64,000 nt of DNA from Setomelanomma holmii (Eukaryota; Ascomycota; Dothideomycetes; Pleosporales; Phaeosphaeriaceae), in assembly GCA_010015745.1 (NCBI GenBank), contig ML978157.1, forward strand, positions 817,146-881,145, in the 5' to 3' direction. The notes beneath the pieces were generated by a model that worked only from the letters and a program-made list of their open reading frames with translations, made no database searches and had not been told where the DNA came from. The position numbers and the translations under genes were made by a program. Positions 1 to 10,618 of this stretch are shown in pieces (positions within the stretch are counted from its first letter, which is position 1; every line of letters starts with the position of its first letter).

Positions 1-1660
1 AACGATCAATAAGTTCGCCTCTTACAGCCATATCCTGGCTAGACAGGGTCTTGTGCGGCCAGCCTTCTTTGTTTGCCCCATCGCTGCCTTGGCCCCGCTG
101 ACATCTGCCTCGATGATGTCGCATACAGCACGCCCGCGGCACAGCATCGTCCCACAGGGCTGATCCCATCTGGATTGGAGCGGCTTTTGCGTGCGAGCGA
201 TCGAGCCAAGCCACAGTTGTGCTGCCACGAGAAGGCGCCCGATTATCTCGTGCAGCATTGCGTGCATGGAGAATGACAGGCCGGTGCGTTGCATCCAATA
301 GCTGGCTCAGGTAGGTGACTGCTCCTGCTACCTGGTGCATGGGAAGCCCGAGCGATGCTTGTGCAACGAAGAATACAGCGAGCATGCATGCATCAATTGG
401 ACTGCAAATGGTCTGAGATGACTCCTCAAGCACAGAGCGGTGAGTGAGTCTGACAATGCGAAGGACACAAAATTTCGCATAAGCGAGAATGAAGCAGCAG
501 TCCGAGAGGGACACGTCGCGGAGTGGAGCTTCCACTCGTGGTGGAGGTCAGACAGGAATAATCGCCAGCGCGGTCTTTCTGGTCACGGACACACGCGTGG
601 AGACGGAACCATCGTCATCCAAGTGTGCCACGGCTGGGATGTGTTATGTGCGCCGCATCTGTGATGAGTGTAGGTGACATGCAGCCGCCGTTGGGCTGTG
701 ACGAGCCACGCAGCAGCCAATCTATCTTTGCACTGCTAGTCCAAGCCATAGTCCGAGGTGAATTGACCAGTCGAGCCGACGTCACGTTCTGGGCTGTTTC
801 GTGAGTGATATGGGATACCTTATGCAAGTGTCTGATTATGGTGGCGGCTGCATGTGTCACTTCTCGCGCCGGGTTGTGAATGGTCGAGCTGCCGCCAGAC
901 GGATGTCTCGTCACGAGGATGCAAAAATGGCCAGAGCAAAACTTGCAATCGGCTGGCAATGTCCAAGAGCCCATCGCTAACTTTGCTCCCCGTCGACTGC
1001 TAGTCCACGCGCCTCTGCCCTGGTTCTGGGTGAGCACGAGGAACAGATCCAGGTAGGACGCGGATCCTCCATGGTGTGATCTGGTAAAGACGACATGGAA
1101 CGGGGAAAGTATTCAAATCTAATCAACATATTTGTCGCAGCAAGATCACACCGACCGGTAAATATTTGGGGGGCGGTGTCTTGCCTCGTGGTAAGCAGCA
1201 TCGAAATGCTGTGCCTTCTCGCGTGCTGCGTCGGAAGTGAAGACATTAGCGATCTGAGCCTATATGCACTAATAACCCTCCAGGGCAGATGTCCAGTGCT
1301 GTGAATAACATGAGACAACTTTGACATGCAGTTACAGTGTCGTTGAACAGGGCAGCGACAGGACAAGCCTCATCTGATGAGGCTGTTAGCGCCGGAAGCG
1401 ACTGAGGCTGCGGGGTAAAATCCAAGGTCTTTCCCCTCGATCTCGTGGTAAAGGTGATCGGACAGGATAGGATTACCGACATTTGCCAGGCGCATCGACG
1501 TCTTGCACGACTCGCATGTGTCGTGTCCTGTTCCTGGTACTGGCGCGGCGACCTTCCGCCTATGCGGCTCCGTACATATCGAGGCATGGCGCAACTGAAC
1601 GACTAATTGGTCCATGTACTAGACGAAGCCTTCGGAAACAGCATGGAAGACCGGTCGTTC
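1..1660. other. no gene recognised (left edge)
   Basis: I see no conserved protein motif, tRNA-like element or convincing splice model in either strand. Open frames here are short and low-complexity in sense. A 90-codon minus frame at 22-294 starts with ATG but shows no recognisable domain. The end of this stretch is the upstream region of the acyl-CoA synthetase gene. Confidence 0.5.
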
Positions 1661-3488
1661 ATGGTCCCAAGTCATGCGGGTTATAACGTCCTCCCGAACA
1701 CTGTATGAGTCCATTCCTCTGACGTCTTTCCACACTGACTCTTCCAGCCACTCTTTAGTCGACTTCTTCGATACGCTGGCCGGACGCCCACACGGATAGC
1801 TATCGACGATGTTCGTTCAAACCACCAGAGAACGCATCTCGAGCTTCTGTCCGATGTACTGGCGCTTCGCGAGATGATACTGAACACGATTGACCCTGCG
1901 ACACTGGAAGCGCTAGAGCGAAGAGAAGAGGTTTACATCGCCATCGTGGCAGCTGGTGGTTATGAATACACGGTCGCTATGTTGGCCATTCTGGCCATGG
2001 GAGCTGCTGCAGTCCCAATCACACCAGTTCTACCGGTAGAAGAGGCGGCATATTTCGTAGAGAAGTCGAGGTCGGTATTAGTTCTAGTGAGCTCCTTCGA
2101 CATGAAGAAGTGCTGCGACTTGGAGAAGCGCATCGCATCGACGAGCAATGAGCACTTCAGAGGTATCCCAATAGGGCCTTGCACATATACGCCCATACTC
2201 GATCCCGCCAACATCCTCATATCCTCAAATCGGGCTTTGGAAGAGAATGCGCCTGGAGTCGTGATCTTCACCAGCGGTACCACAGGGCCTCCAAAAGGCG
2301 CTGTTATGCGGAGATCATTTGTCTTCGATTGCGCCTTGTCCGTGGCAGATCATTACAGGCTAACAGAGGACGATGTCATGCTTCATGTCCTTCCCGTGCA
2401 CCATGCTACTGGTGTGGGCATCAATTTCTTTCCATTTCTTATCTCGGGCAGTCGAATAGAGTTTCGCAGTGGCGGATTCGACGAAGTTTGGATGTGGGAG
2501 CGATGGAAGCAGGGCGCCGTTGATTCTCGTAAGCGGCTGACCTTCTTCTCCGGCGTTCCCACCATATACATGCGAATGAGGCGGCACTACCAGCGTACAC
2601 TGCATAAGCTGCCGCCCCCAGAACTGGCAAAGTACATCGCTGGCGCAAGGCAATTTCGTGCGTGTCTCTGCGGGACATCGGCTTTGCCCCAGCCGCTGAA
2701 TGACTTCTGGACGACCCTCATGCAGAAGAAGATCATCCAGCGGTACGGAGCGACTGAGTTCGGTGCTGTCTTCAAGGTGCGGCTTGATGACAAGAAAGTG
2801 CCCGACGGTTCGGTTGGTGAAGTTGCGAGCGGGATCGACGTGAAGCTGTCGGAAGGCGATGAAGGGGAGGTGCTTGTGAAGAGTCCGGTAAGTGCGACTT
2901 GTCGTACCACTCAAATGTTTTTGGCTGACCTGCATCCAGCACATGTTCTCCAAATACTTGCATGATCCCGAAGCTACCAATAACGCTCATAACGAGGATG
3001 GATACTTTCGAACCGGCGACATCGCTCGAAGAGAGGGCAAGTACTATTACATCGTCGGCCGTGCGTCGCTGGACATCATCAAATCTGGGGGTTATAAGAT
3101 CTCCGCGCTAGATATAGAGCGCGAACTGCTGGGATTACCGTACGTGGCGGAGGCCGTGGTAGTGGGCGTTGCGGATGAGGAGTTTGGGCAGCGCGTGGCA
3201 GCTCTTGTCTCGCTTCAGGAGGAGGAGCTGACGGACGCCTTTCTCGAAACGCACGGCAACACTGAATACATGCTGACCATAGCGGACCTGCGGCGGGATC
3301 TGCACGACAGGTTGGCGGGATACAAAATGCCGACCTTGCTCCGCATCGTCAACGGCGAGCTGCCCAAGACCGTGACGGGAAAGGTGCAAAAGAAGATCTT
3401 GGGCCCGAAATTCTTCCCTCCAGACTATCAGGCCTGTGCAGAGGTCCAGCAGTGGGTGACTTCGCCGCGCCAGCTGGCGAAGCTATAG
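1661..3488 (+). CDS. ACSF3-like acyl-CoA (malonyl-CoA) synthetase, AMP-binding family
   Basis: Predicted ANL-superfamily enzyme that activates a carboxylic acid as acyl-adenylate and transfers it to CoA; closest in feel to fungal ACSF3-type malonyl/methylmalonyl-CoA synthetases. Exons 1661-1702, 1748-2887, 2940-3488 give 576 aa, normal for the family. The P-loop SGTTGPPKG lies near residues 190-198, followed by the A8-type block YFRTGDIARREGKYYYIVGR and the C-terminal lysine motif PKTVTGKVQKK. The ATG at 1874 would cut off the N-terminal LFSRLLRYAGRTP segment. A 45-nt intron after a 14-codon first exon restores it in phase 0, so I start at 1661. No peroxisomal SKL end is seen (ends QLAKL). 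Substrate is inference. Confidence 0.88.
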
Positions 3489-3679
3489 ACAGCATCGTTG
3501 CACCATAAAAGGACGTGTCGCATGAAGATAAGAAGAAGTGAGGGCGAGAAGCAGGACGGCGAGAAGCGTGAAGTTGTGGTAGAAGCCCAAAGTGGGGTGA
3601 GCGACATGGAAGTCGCGAACTGGCCATGTGACGTATCCATGAGAAGGTACCCCTCGTCACCTGCTGCAATACACCCGTC

Positions 3680-4952
3680 ATGGTTGCCTCATCGTTGATA
3701 CTGTCAATACTCTTCCTTCAACTCATTGAAGGTCTCCTTTTCTTCTGTGCAGCATCAACAAAAGCTTCACCATTCTTCCGACCTACTAGCCAGATCGCCC
3801 TGATTGATCTCTGCAACGCAATGAACGACTTGGCGAAATTGCCGAAATTGTCTAAGCTAGATGGCTTGCTGGAAACGCTGCTGCACAAGTACGAACATGA
3901 TGCGAACTATGCTGGCTGCCGTGGCGGGAGCGACTTACAGCTCCCATCACTGCAAAACGAGATATTACCCATATCCGGTAGTCGTTGGGTGTTGTCCGGT
4001 CCTGATCAGCACACAAAAGATATCTATCAACCTATTCTTCCTGCTCTCAGGTTAGCCTCTCGCTTCCTACAGGAGAATTATCCTCTGCTTTGGTTCTCTG
4101 TGCTGACATTTGGCGAGCAACGCCAATCACCCGAAAGAGAGCAGCGAATACTATCCACCACAGCGTACCACAACTCTCAGGATGCGGCCGAGAAGGTGAA
4201 ATTGAATCTTCAAGAGCTTGGCGAAGTGGTAACGATCATGTTTGTGCCCCGCAGTGCGAAAGAAACCGCGTATGGCATCACCTACCGTAAGGGATTGGAA
4301 ACGCCTTTTTCCAACGAGTTTACCAACAATAATTGGCCACAGATGCGAGAGAAGTGCAGGTTACCGGCCTATCGGAGAAGAAAACCCCGCATTGTCATGA
4401 ACCGTGACTCCCGAGATCATCTCCCATACCAGCATGTACACTCCTCGACAGTTGCAAAAAATCGTCTTATGTTTGTCATTGCGGTCACTCTTGTTCATGA
4501 GGTTGCCCACGCATATCATATGTTGCTCGGAAAAGGTCGAGACCCGTTATGGAGTCGCAATGATATTTATCTGGAGTTGGGCTCCTCTCGCGAACAAAGA
4601 GTTTTAGGGTACATAATCCACCCTAATCCACCCTCTTCGATCTGGCAGCGGGATGATAGGCGAAGGCTTCCGGATGCTGTTCAGCATGGACATCATAGCG
4701 TACATCAACCTCCAAGCACGGGATTATGCATTCAAATACCTGACTAAAGACGACAACCCCTTCCACACGAAAGCTAGCACGGATGGCAAAGTGAAGAACT
4801 GGCCGGTTCTGGACGCTGATTCGTTTCGTGGAAGTGAGCTTTGCATCGACGGTAGATGTCAGCAGTATCTCGCCGCAATTCAAGCCGTGTCAGTGAAGTG
4901 GATTATCGCGTGGTTTCGAGAAGAAGAGTGGGTGGAGAGGCGGCAACATTAG
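3680..4952 (+). CDS. secreted/membrane HExxH zinc-metalloprotease-like protein
   Basis: Unknown fungal protein of 410 aa with a hydrophobic signal-like N-terminus (residues 1-26, SSLILSILFLQLIEGLLFF core). The hallmark is HEVAHAYH in the C-terminal third, a zinc-binding HExxH pattern inside a hydrophobic helix, with an acidic ELGSSREQ segment about 20 residues later that could supply the third ligand. Exons 3680-4608 and 4649-4952; the proposed intron is only 40 nt but restores the frame from VLG to GMIGEGFRMLF, which continues as a sensible helix-rich tail. Without splicing the protein would end in a low-complexity Pro/Arg/His tail. Family resemblance is to fungal hypothetical zincin-like proteins. 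Activity is inference. Confidence 0.65.
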
Positions 4953-5820
4953 GTTCAGAACGATTGCTACAGACAACCGTGGCCGTCTGATACATTTGTC
5001 ATTATCTACGAACGAGTTCTGAGAAGCGCGCGAGTCCACAGACCACTGAGCCCGGCAATTCCCTCAGATGCTAAGCTCTTGGAGGACGACAGGAGGAAGA
5101 AGGACGCAAGTATATCCGCGAATGCGCCGGAGTATAGATCTAGAAGGAGCAGAGAGTGACTTTAAACAGTGTCAGCCTGGCACGTCAGTTCACAAGGTAC
5201 ATGTGAATTGCATCTCTCACGTGACTCTTTGTCACTTGCTTACTCATCTTGGTTGTGTATATAATCGCTCTCTACAGCTCGCTCAATACAACAACCTTCT
5301 GCTTCCTTCATGTCTGCTCTGTCCTCTCACATCAGACAAACAGGATGCCAAGTGAACGCGAACTCTTTGTAGCAGGTGCCGTCACCACGTACTGGCGTAC
5401 ATAAGCTAGCTCCTGCTATGAAGTCTTTGTTTCGTACTGAAGTTGAGGTAGTTGTGTTTTCTGTGACCCTAGTGCCTGACCACCCGCAGCTCTACTATAG
5501 CTGCTAGTAGTCGTTGCGGAAAGTACTTCCCGTTCTACAGAGTCATTCTCACACGAAACTATGCTTGAAAATCTGCCACCAAGAACAACTGTCGGATTTG
5601 AATCTTATTAAGCTCTGCAAATCATTGAGAGAATAGCTCCACCTGAGCGTGTGGAGTGACGTCCAAGGCTAGTGTTCCTGTTCGAGACTAGCGTACTTTG
5701 CTGTTCTTTCTCCACATACCGCAGCTCGCTTCCGATACCTCGTAACACCTTCTGTTCACATCTCAACTTCTGCTGTTCTCACATCAACTCTCTTCGCGAG
5801 CTCGCACAGCATTTACAAAC
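4953..5820. promoter_or_regulatory. long promoter-like region with E-box, TATA and CT-rich leader
   Basis: No conserved coding frame. A palindromic CACGTG core sits at about 5219-5224 and a TATA-like TATATAA at about 5257-5263. CT-rich tracts follow (5700-5800), then an A-rich start context (ACAAACATG) at 5821. Such an arrangement is typical of a fungal promoter with a long leader. Tiny ATG frames (for example 5346-5405) could be upstream ORFs. Confidence 0.35.
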
Positions 5821-6324
5821 ATGCACAAGGCTCCGCGCAGATCGCTTGCGCAGGCAGGAGCGGACCCGAAGGAGAAGCCTCTCCGCATCACAGCATTTCT
5901 AGAGCTCCGACGAAGGCACCGAAGAGCGCTGATCATCACACTATTTTCATCTTTTGATGCCCGCGTGAAAGTTTAAGCTTCTGCTAAGCAGTACTTGTCC
6001 CTACACTAACTTGAGGTTACATCCCGCGATGTTCTGATTCGTGATCAGATCGCGCGACCGACGCGCCGCTCCCGAGGACTGCCACACTGTTCGCATACGA
6101 CTTCCACCGGACGTCAGCATGTACCGCGTGAGCTTGATGTACCCCAGCTTCATCCCCGTGTTTTACACGAGCAGGATGCATATCGGGCATCGGCCCCGCC
6201 ATACGACGCCAACTCTGATGATCCCTGGCACTCCGCATGGCGGATGTGGAGCAGAAATCGCATTTCTTCCGTCAAACCAACTTCAAGCGTCCTCGTGGCT
6301 ACGCCCCGGTTGTCGGACATACGC
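5821..6324 (+). CDS. doubtful small gene, unknown
   Basis: An ATG in good fungal context (5821) opens a basic 51-codon frame ending at 5976. A possible GT donor at 5965 and an AG acceptor at 6048, with CTAAC near 6006, join it in phase 0 to a second frame running to the stop at 6322-6324. That frame contains DAYRASAPPYDANSDDPWHS, which has more protein-like composition than its overlaps. Two other open frames overlap the second part (6041-6589 and 6237-6467), so the correct 3' half is undecided. No domain recognised. It may also be non-coding. Confidence 0.22.
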
Positions 6325-6659
6325 TTCTAGAAGTATCGTCTCCGAAAAGCTCGACCCAAGCCTCGTCATCCCCGCGTTTTCTGTCAACGGTCTACCCTGG
6401 AAAGGAATTGCGGAGCCCCGTATTTCAACTACAGGGGCATCCGGTGGGAGACAGGCTATCCAAATGAATAGTCGTTGGAGGAAAATCTTAGAGCTAAGAA
6501 GTATCGTAATATCAAAAATAGCTTCCGGAGCAACTCGTGCGGGTCCACTAGGACGATACCAAGAGATGGAGAAATGCTTAAATACCTGAGCAGGGAGCTT
6601 GTCGGGAACAGCATCACAACGATCAAGACCTCCCGCATCAGTCCAAATCGCCCTCGAAA

Positions 6660-8270
6660 ATGAACTCTCGTTCAACTCTCCTCGCTCTTGGTCTTGCTGC
6701 CACCAGCTCACTCGTTGCCGCAGGACCTTGCGACATCTACGCCTCTGGTAACACGCCTTGTATCGCGGCTCACAGCACTACTCGCGCTCTATACAATGCC
6801 TACACTGGTGCACTTTACCAGGTAAAACGTGGATCCGACAACACTACGACAAACATTGCGCCCAAGTCAGCAGGTACGTTGACACAGAATTGTACATGTG
6901 AAACAAATCTAATCAGGCTCAAGGCGGTGTTGCCAATGCCGCTACTCAAGATTCATTCTGCTCGGGCACAACTTGTCTGATCACGGTCATTTACGATCAG
7001 TCTGGGAAAGAGAACCATCTGTACCAAGCACCTCCCGGTGGCTTCAACGGACCTGATGCCGGTGGCTACGACAATCTGGCCAGCGCCATTGGTGCACCTG
7101 TCACGCTGAATGGGCAGAAGGCATACGGAATTTTCATTTCGCCAGGCACAGGCTACCGCAACAATAAGATCAGTGGCTCAGCTACTGGTGATCAGCCAGA
7201 AGGAATGTACGCAGTTCTTGATGGTATGTAACGCCCAATAAGTTCTCAATTTATGGCTTCGTGCTGACTTCTCAGGCACACATTACAATGGTGCCTGCTG
7301 CTTCGATTACGGGAATGCTGAGACAAACAGCAAGGACACAGGTAATGGTCATATGGAGGCGATCTACTACGGTGATAGCACTGGCTGGGGTACCGGTTCG
7401 GGCAATGGTCCATGGATCATGGCCGATCTCGAGAACGGTTTGTTCTCAGGCGCAAATGTCAAGCAGAACACAGGAGACCCATCTCAGTCTGCTCGATTTT
7501 TGAACGCCGTTATCAAGGGCGAGCCAGGTCGCTGGGCCATCCGAGGAGGGAACGCTGCATCGGGCAGTCTGTCGACCTATTACGATGGTGCACGACCCAA
7601 CGCAGATGGCTACAACCCGATGAGCAAGGAGGGTGCTATTATCCTCGGTATCGGTGGCGATAACAGCAACGGCGCTCAAGGTACATTTTACGAGGGTGTT
7701 ATGACCTACGGCTACCCGACCGATGCGACTGAGAACTCAGTACAAGCCAACATAGTTGCTGCGAAGTATGCCACGACATCTTTAACCAGCGGCGCTGCCC
7801 TCACTACTGGCAAATCAGTCTCATTCAAGGTAACCACACCCGGCTACGACACACGCTATATCGCCCACTCTGGCTCCACTGTCAACACCCAGGTTATCTC
7901 TTCGTCGAGCAGCACTGCTCTCAAGCAGCAAGCCAGCTGGACTGTTCGCACCGGTCTTGCCAACAGCGGTTGTTTCAGCTTTGAGTCCGTGGACACTCCT
8001 GGCAGCTACATCAGGCACAGCAACTTCGCCCTCTTGGTCAACGCTGGTGACGGCTCAAAGTTGTTCAACGAAGATGCCACCTTCTGCCCGCAGACCTCTC
8101 TCAACAGCGCTGGAACCCACGCGTTTCGATCTTGGAGCTACCCAACCCGCTTCTTCCGCCACTACGCCAGCGTTGGCTACATTGCGAGCAACGGCGGTGT
8201 TCATGATTTCGATGCTGCTGCTTCGTTCAACAACGATGCAAGCTTTGTGGTCGGCGCTGGATTTGCTTAG
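6660..8270 (+). CDS. abfB: alpha-L-arabinofuranosidase B, GH54 with CBM42
   Basis: Secreted enzyme that removes terminal arabinofuranosyl groups from arabinoxylan and pectic arabinan. Exons 6660-6873, 6924-7223, 7276-8270 encode 502 aa, matching the usual length of about 500. Signal peptide residues 1-21 ending LVAAG. The GH54 domain opens with PCDIYASGNTPCIAAHSTTR. By alignment from memory with A. kawachii AbfB (E221, D297) the nucleophile is Glu224 in ADLENGLFSG and the acid/base Asp300 in GIGGDNSNG. The C-terminal AbfB domain (CBM42) spans about 340-502 and contains the SCFSFESVD- and FRHYASVGYIA-like repeats. The first intron must end at 6923, not at the nearer AG at 6916, to give SAGGVANAATQD. 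Confidence 0.97.
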
Positions 8271-8700
8271 GTGATTGGAGCTTGCATTTGCTAGGTATTA
8301 CAATGAACGAGCGAAGGTAGGTGCACATACGATTGAACATGTATATACAAAGCAGCGCAACGAATCTTTCATGTGGCAGGTGTGTACTTCACCAAGACTT
8401 ATATTTCCGAACCGCAGATGCATGAAGCCAATCAGACCGAAAAGGGGCGTCGCGATCTAGCGTAGCCGGGGTTGGCAGCCACATCTGGCTTAGCCTCGAC
8501 CGCAATGGTCGATCCTCATCCACTCATCGCATCGTGAAAACAGATTTGAACTCCTTTAACGGCACGCGCAGCTCCGGATGGTAGATCGTGGCGTTCGCCA
8601 CTCTTGAGATTGATGTAAAGAAGACCATCGTCTTTCTGAAACAGTGTTGAAGATTGTAGCGATTCTCATTACGCTTCGATCGTGCTTTCGGTCGCGCATC

Positions 8701-9760
8701 ATGGTTAACATTATTGTTCTTGCACTCGCATGTTTGAATGTGCGCGCTGCATCTGCAGGCCTTCTCAGTTTACCTTTAGACATTGGCGGCCTTCTTTCGT
8801 CGTTAGCACCAGCTCCACCTAGCGACCCGCGATTCACGACCTTCACTCCTTCCGGTCCAGAAGATGGTACATCTCCAAACCTCTTCTATCATACCACGCT
8901 CACCGAAGAACAGTCCGATCTCCCTGCCCCGGTCTCAATGGTACCCACAACCTCTCTTACCTTCCCAACATCGCTGACATCCCCTCCCCACAGCCCTCGC
9001 AAATCATGGCTTTATTCACCATGACGGGCGCAACTTGACCATCCCACACCTCATAAAAGGCCTGTCAGAAGGCCTCAACATCGGCCCCGACTTCACAGCC
9101 AGTCTCGGCGGCGCCGCACTCCACGCCTCACCCAACCCGGCAGCGGGCGCATTCGATCTTAGCGACCTGATCGCCATCGAGCACGACGCCAGCATGTCGC
9201 GCCAGGACGCTGCGTTTGGCAGCGCATTGCCATTCAATGCCAAGACGTGGCAGCAATATATCGCCGCGTTTAACGGCCGATCAACAGCTGACGTGCAAAC
9301 TGCTGCGCGCGCAAAGTTCGTGCGGTATAATGATAGCCTGACACATAATCCGGACTTCACGTATGACGCTCGAGCGGCCGTGTTGGCGTACGGGGAACAG
9401 GCGCTGTATTTGCAGAGTATGGGGAGTGATACGGTGTCGCCGCAGGCGAAGATGGGTTATGTGAGGATGCTGTTTGAGCAGGAGAGACTGCCGTTTGGGC
9501 TGGGGTGGAGGCCGAGTCAGGTTCCGGTTACGCTGGCGAGTGTGGGGGCGATGGTTGTGAGGTTGGTTGCTGCGGGGCCGGAGCCGGTGGATGAGATTGG
9601 GAGGATTGTTGCGTAAGTCTCTGGTCAGGTTATGGACATGAGGGCATGAAGCTAATTTGCGGGCAGAGACACGTATAAGACAGTTTTAGTATCGGCGGCA
9701 GGAGGATCACAGATGCTTTCGAATCTTACTGAGGGGATTAGTGCTGCGTTAGGATTGTGA
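8701..9760 (+). CDS. secreted heme-thiolate peroxidase (chloroperoxidase family)
   Basis: Peroxidase family 2 protein: heme-thiolate chloroperoxidase or unspecific peroxygenase-like, oxidising small organics with H2O2 outside the cell. Exons 8701-8866, 8914-8940, 8994-9612, 9667-9760 give 301 aa. ATG 8701 starts a good signal peptide (VNIIVLALACLNVRAASA); the in-frame upstream extension starts with GTG and is not used. The proximal heme ligand is Cys60 in RSPCPGLNALANHG, and the distal acid region is IEHDASMSRQD. The Cys is encoded in a 27-nt exon. The last intron removes an apparent stop after RIVA and adds DTYKTVLVSAAGG to the C-terminus. Confidence 0.93.
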
Positions 9761-10618
9761 AGAACGCATTCCAACCAGAACGTTCTATGGTGCTATCGTC
9801 AGTAAACTTCACGATTCTTGCCATCATGCTTCTCGACACCAGATGCGGAGTGGGTACGCGGCTTGTTGTCTCCTTTGAGCAATCGATGCTGAGCCTGCGC
9901 GATGAGCACCTATTCGACCGACTTAGCTCTTCCCGATGACTGTCAACAAGTTGGGGGCACAATTTCCAACTGTAACAGCGGAAAGAACCTTGCGAAACAC
10001 GCTTGAGACGTGCCGACGTAGCCAGAATCCGGGGAACGACCGCCGCACCGAACATAAAGTGCTTCATAGGACGAATCATGAAATTCAAAAGCGTTTTGTT
10101 CCCTCATGTCGCAGATCTAGTGTCGGCAATGGCGAATCCGTTCATCGCCAAGCCACTAATTTAGCTCCCGCGTTGTAATGATGCGACACCCTTCAACAAG
10201 GACTCATGTTCCACGTCGTGCATCATTGTCATGCTCGAATCTCATTCGCCTTCAAACCACATTCCAATTTTCGGGATCACAAGGTATTGAAGTGTCTATA
10301 GCTTGCCATAGGACAATCCTTCTCACTGACGCGCTGAACCTCGATGCGCGAACTTTCGTGGACCCAATCGGTCCATTTAGGTGTCAGCAGTAGCGACAAT
10401 AAGCATCACGAAGGTGACACGATCTGAAACGAAACTTCACTCCCACACAAACAGTCCTGATGAGTCATGGCCTCAGCTTGACAACTGTTCACCATTATCT
10501 GGACACTTATAGCCCGCATACGACCTACCACGAAAGAATAGGAAGGCTTGGACGTTCCCCAGTCAGCAATCATTTTTCGCATTGGGTACTTTTCACGTAA
10601 CGCGACCAAAGTCCAACA
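9761..10618. other. intergenic, no gene seen
   Basis: Short open frames only, none with a recognisable motif. It separates the peroxidase stop from the first exon of the Zn2Cys6 regulator and probably contains the promoter of the latter. Confidence 0.45.
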
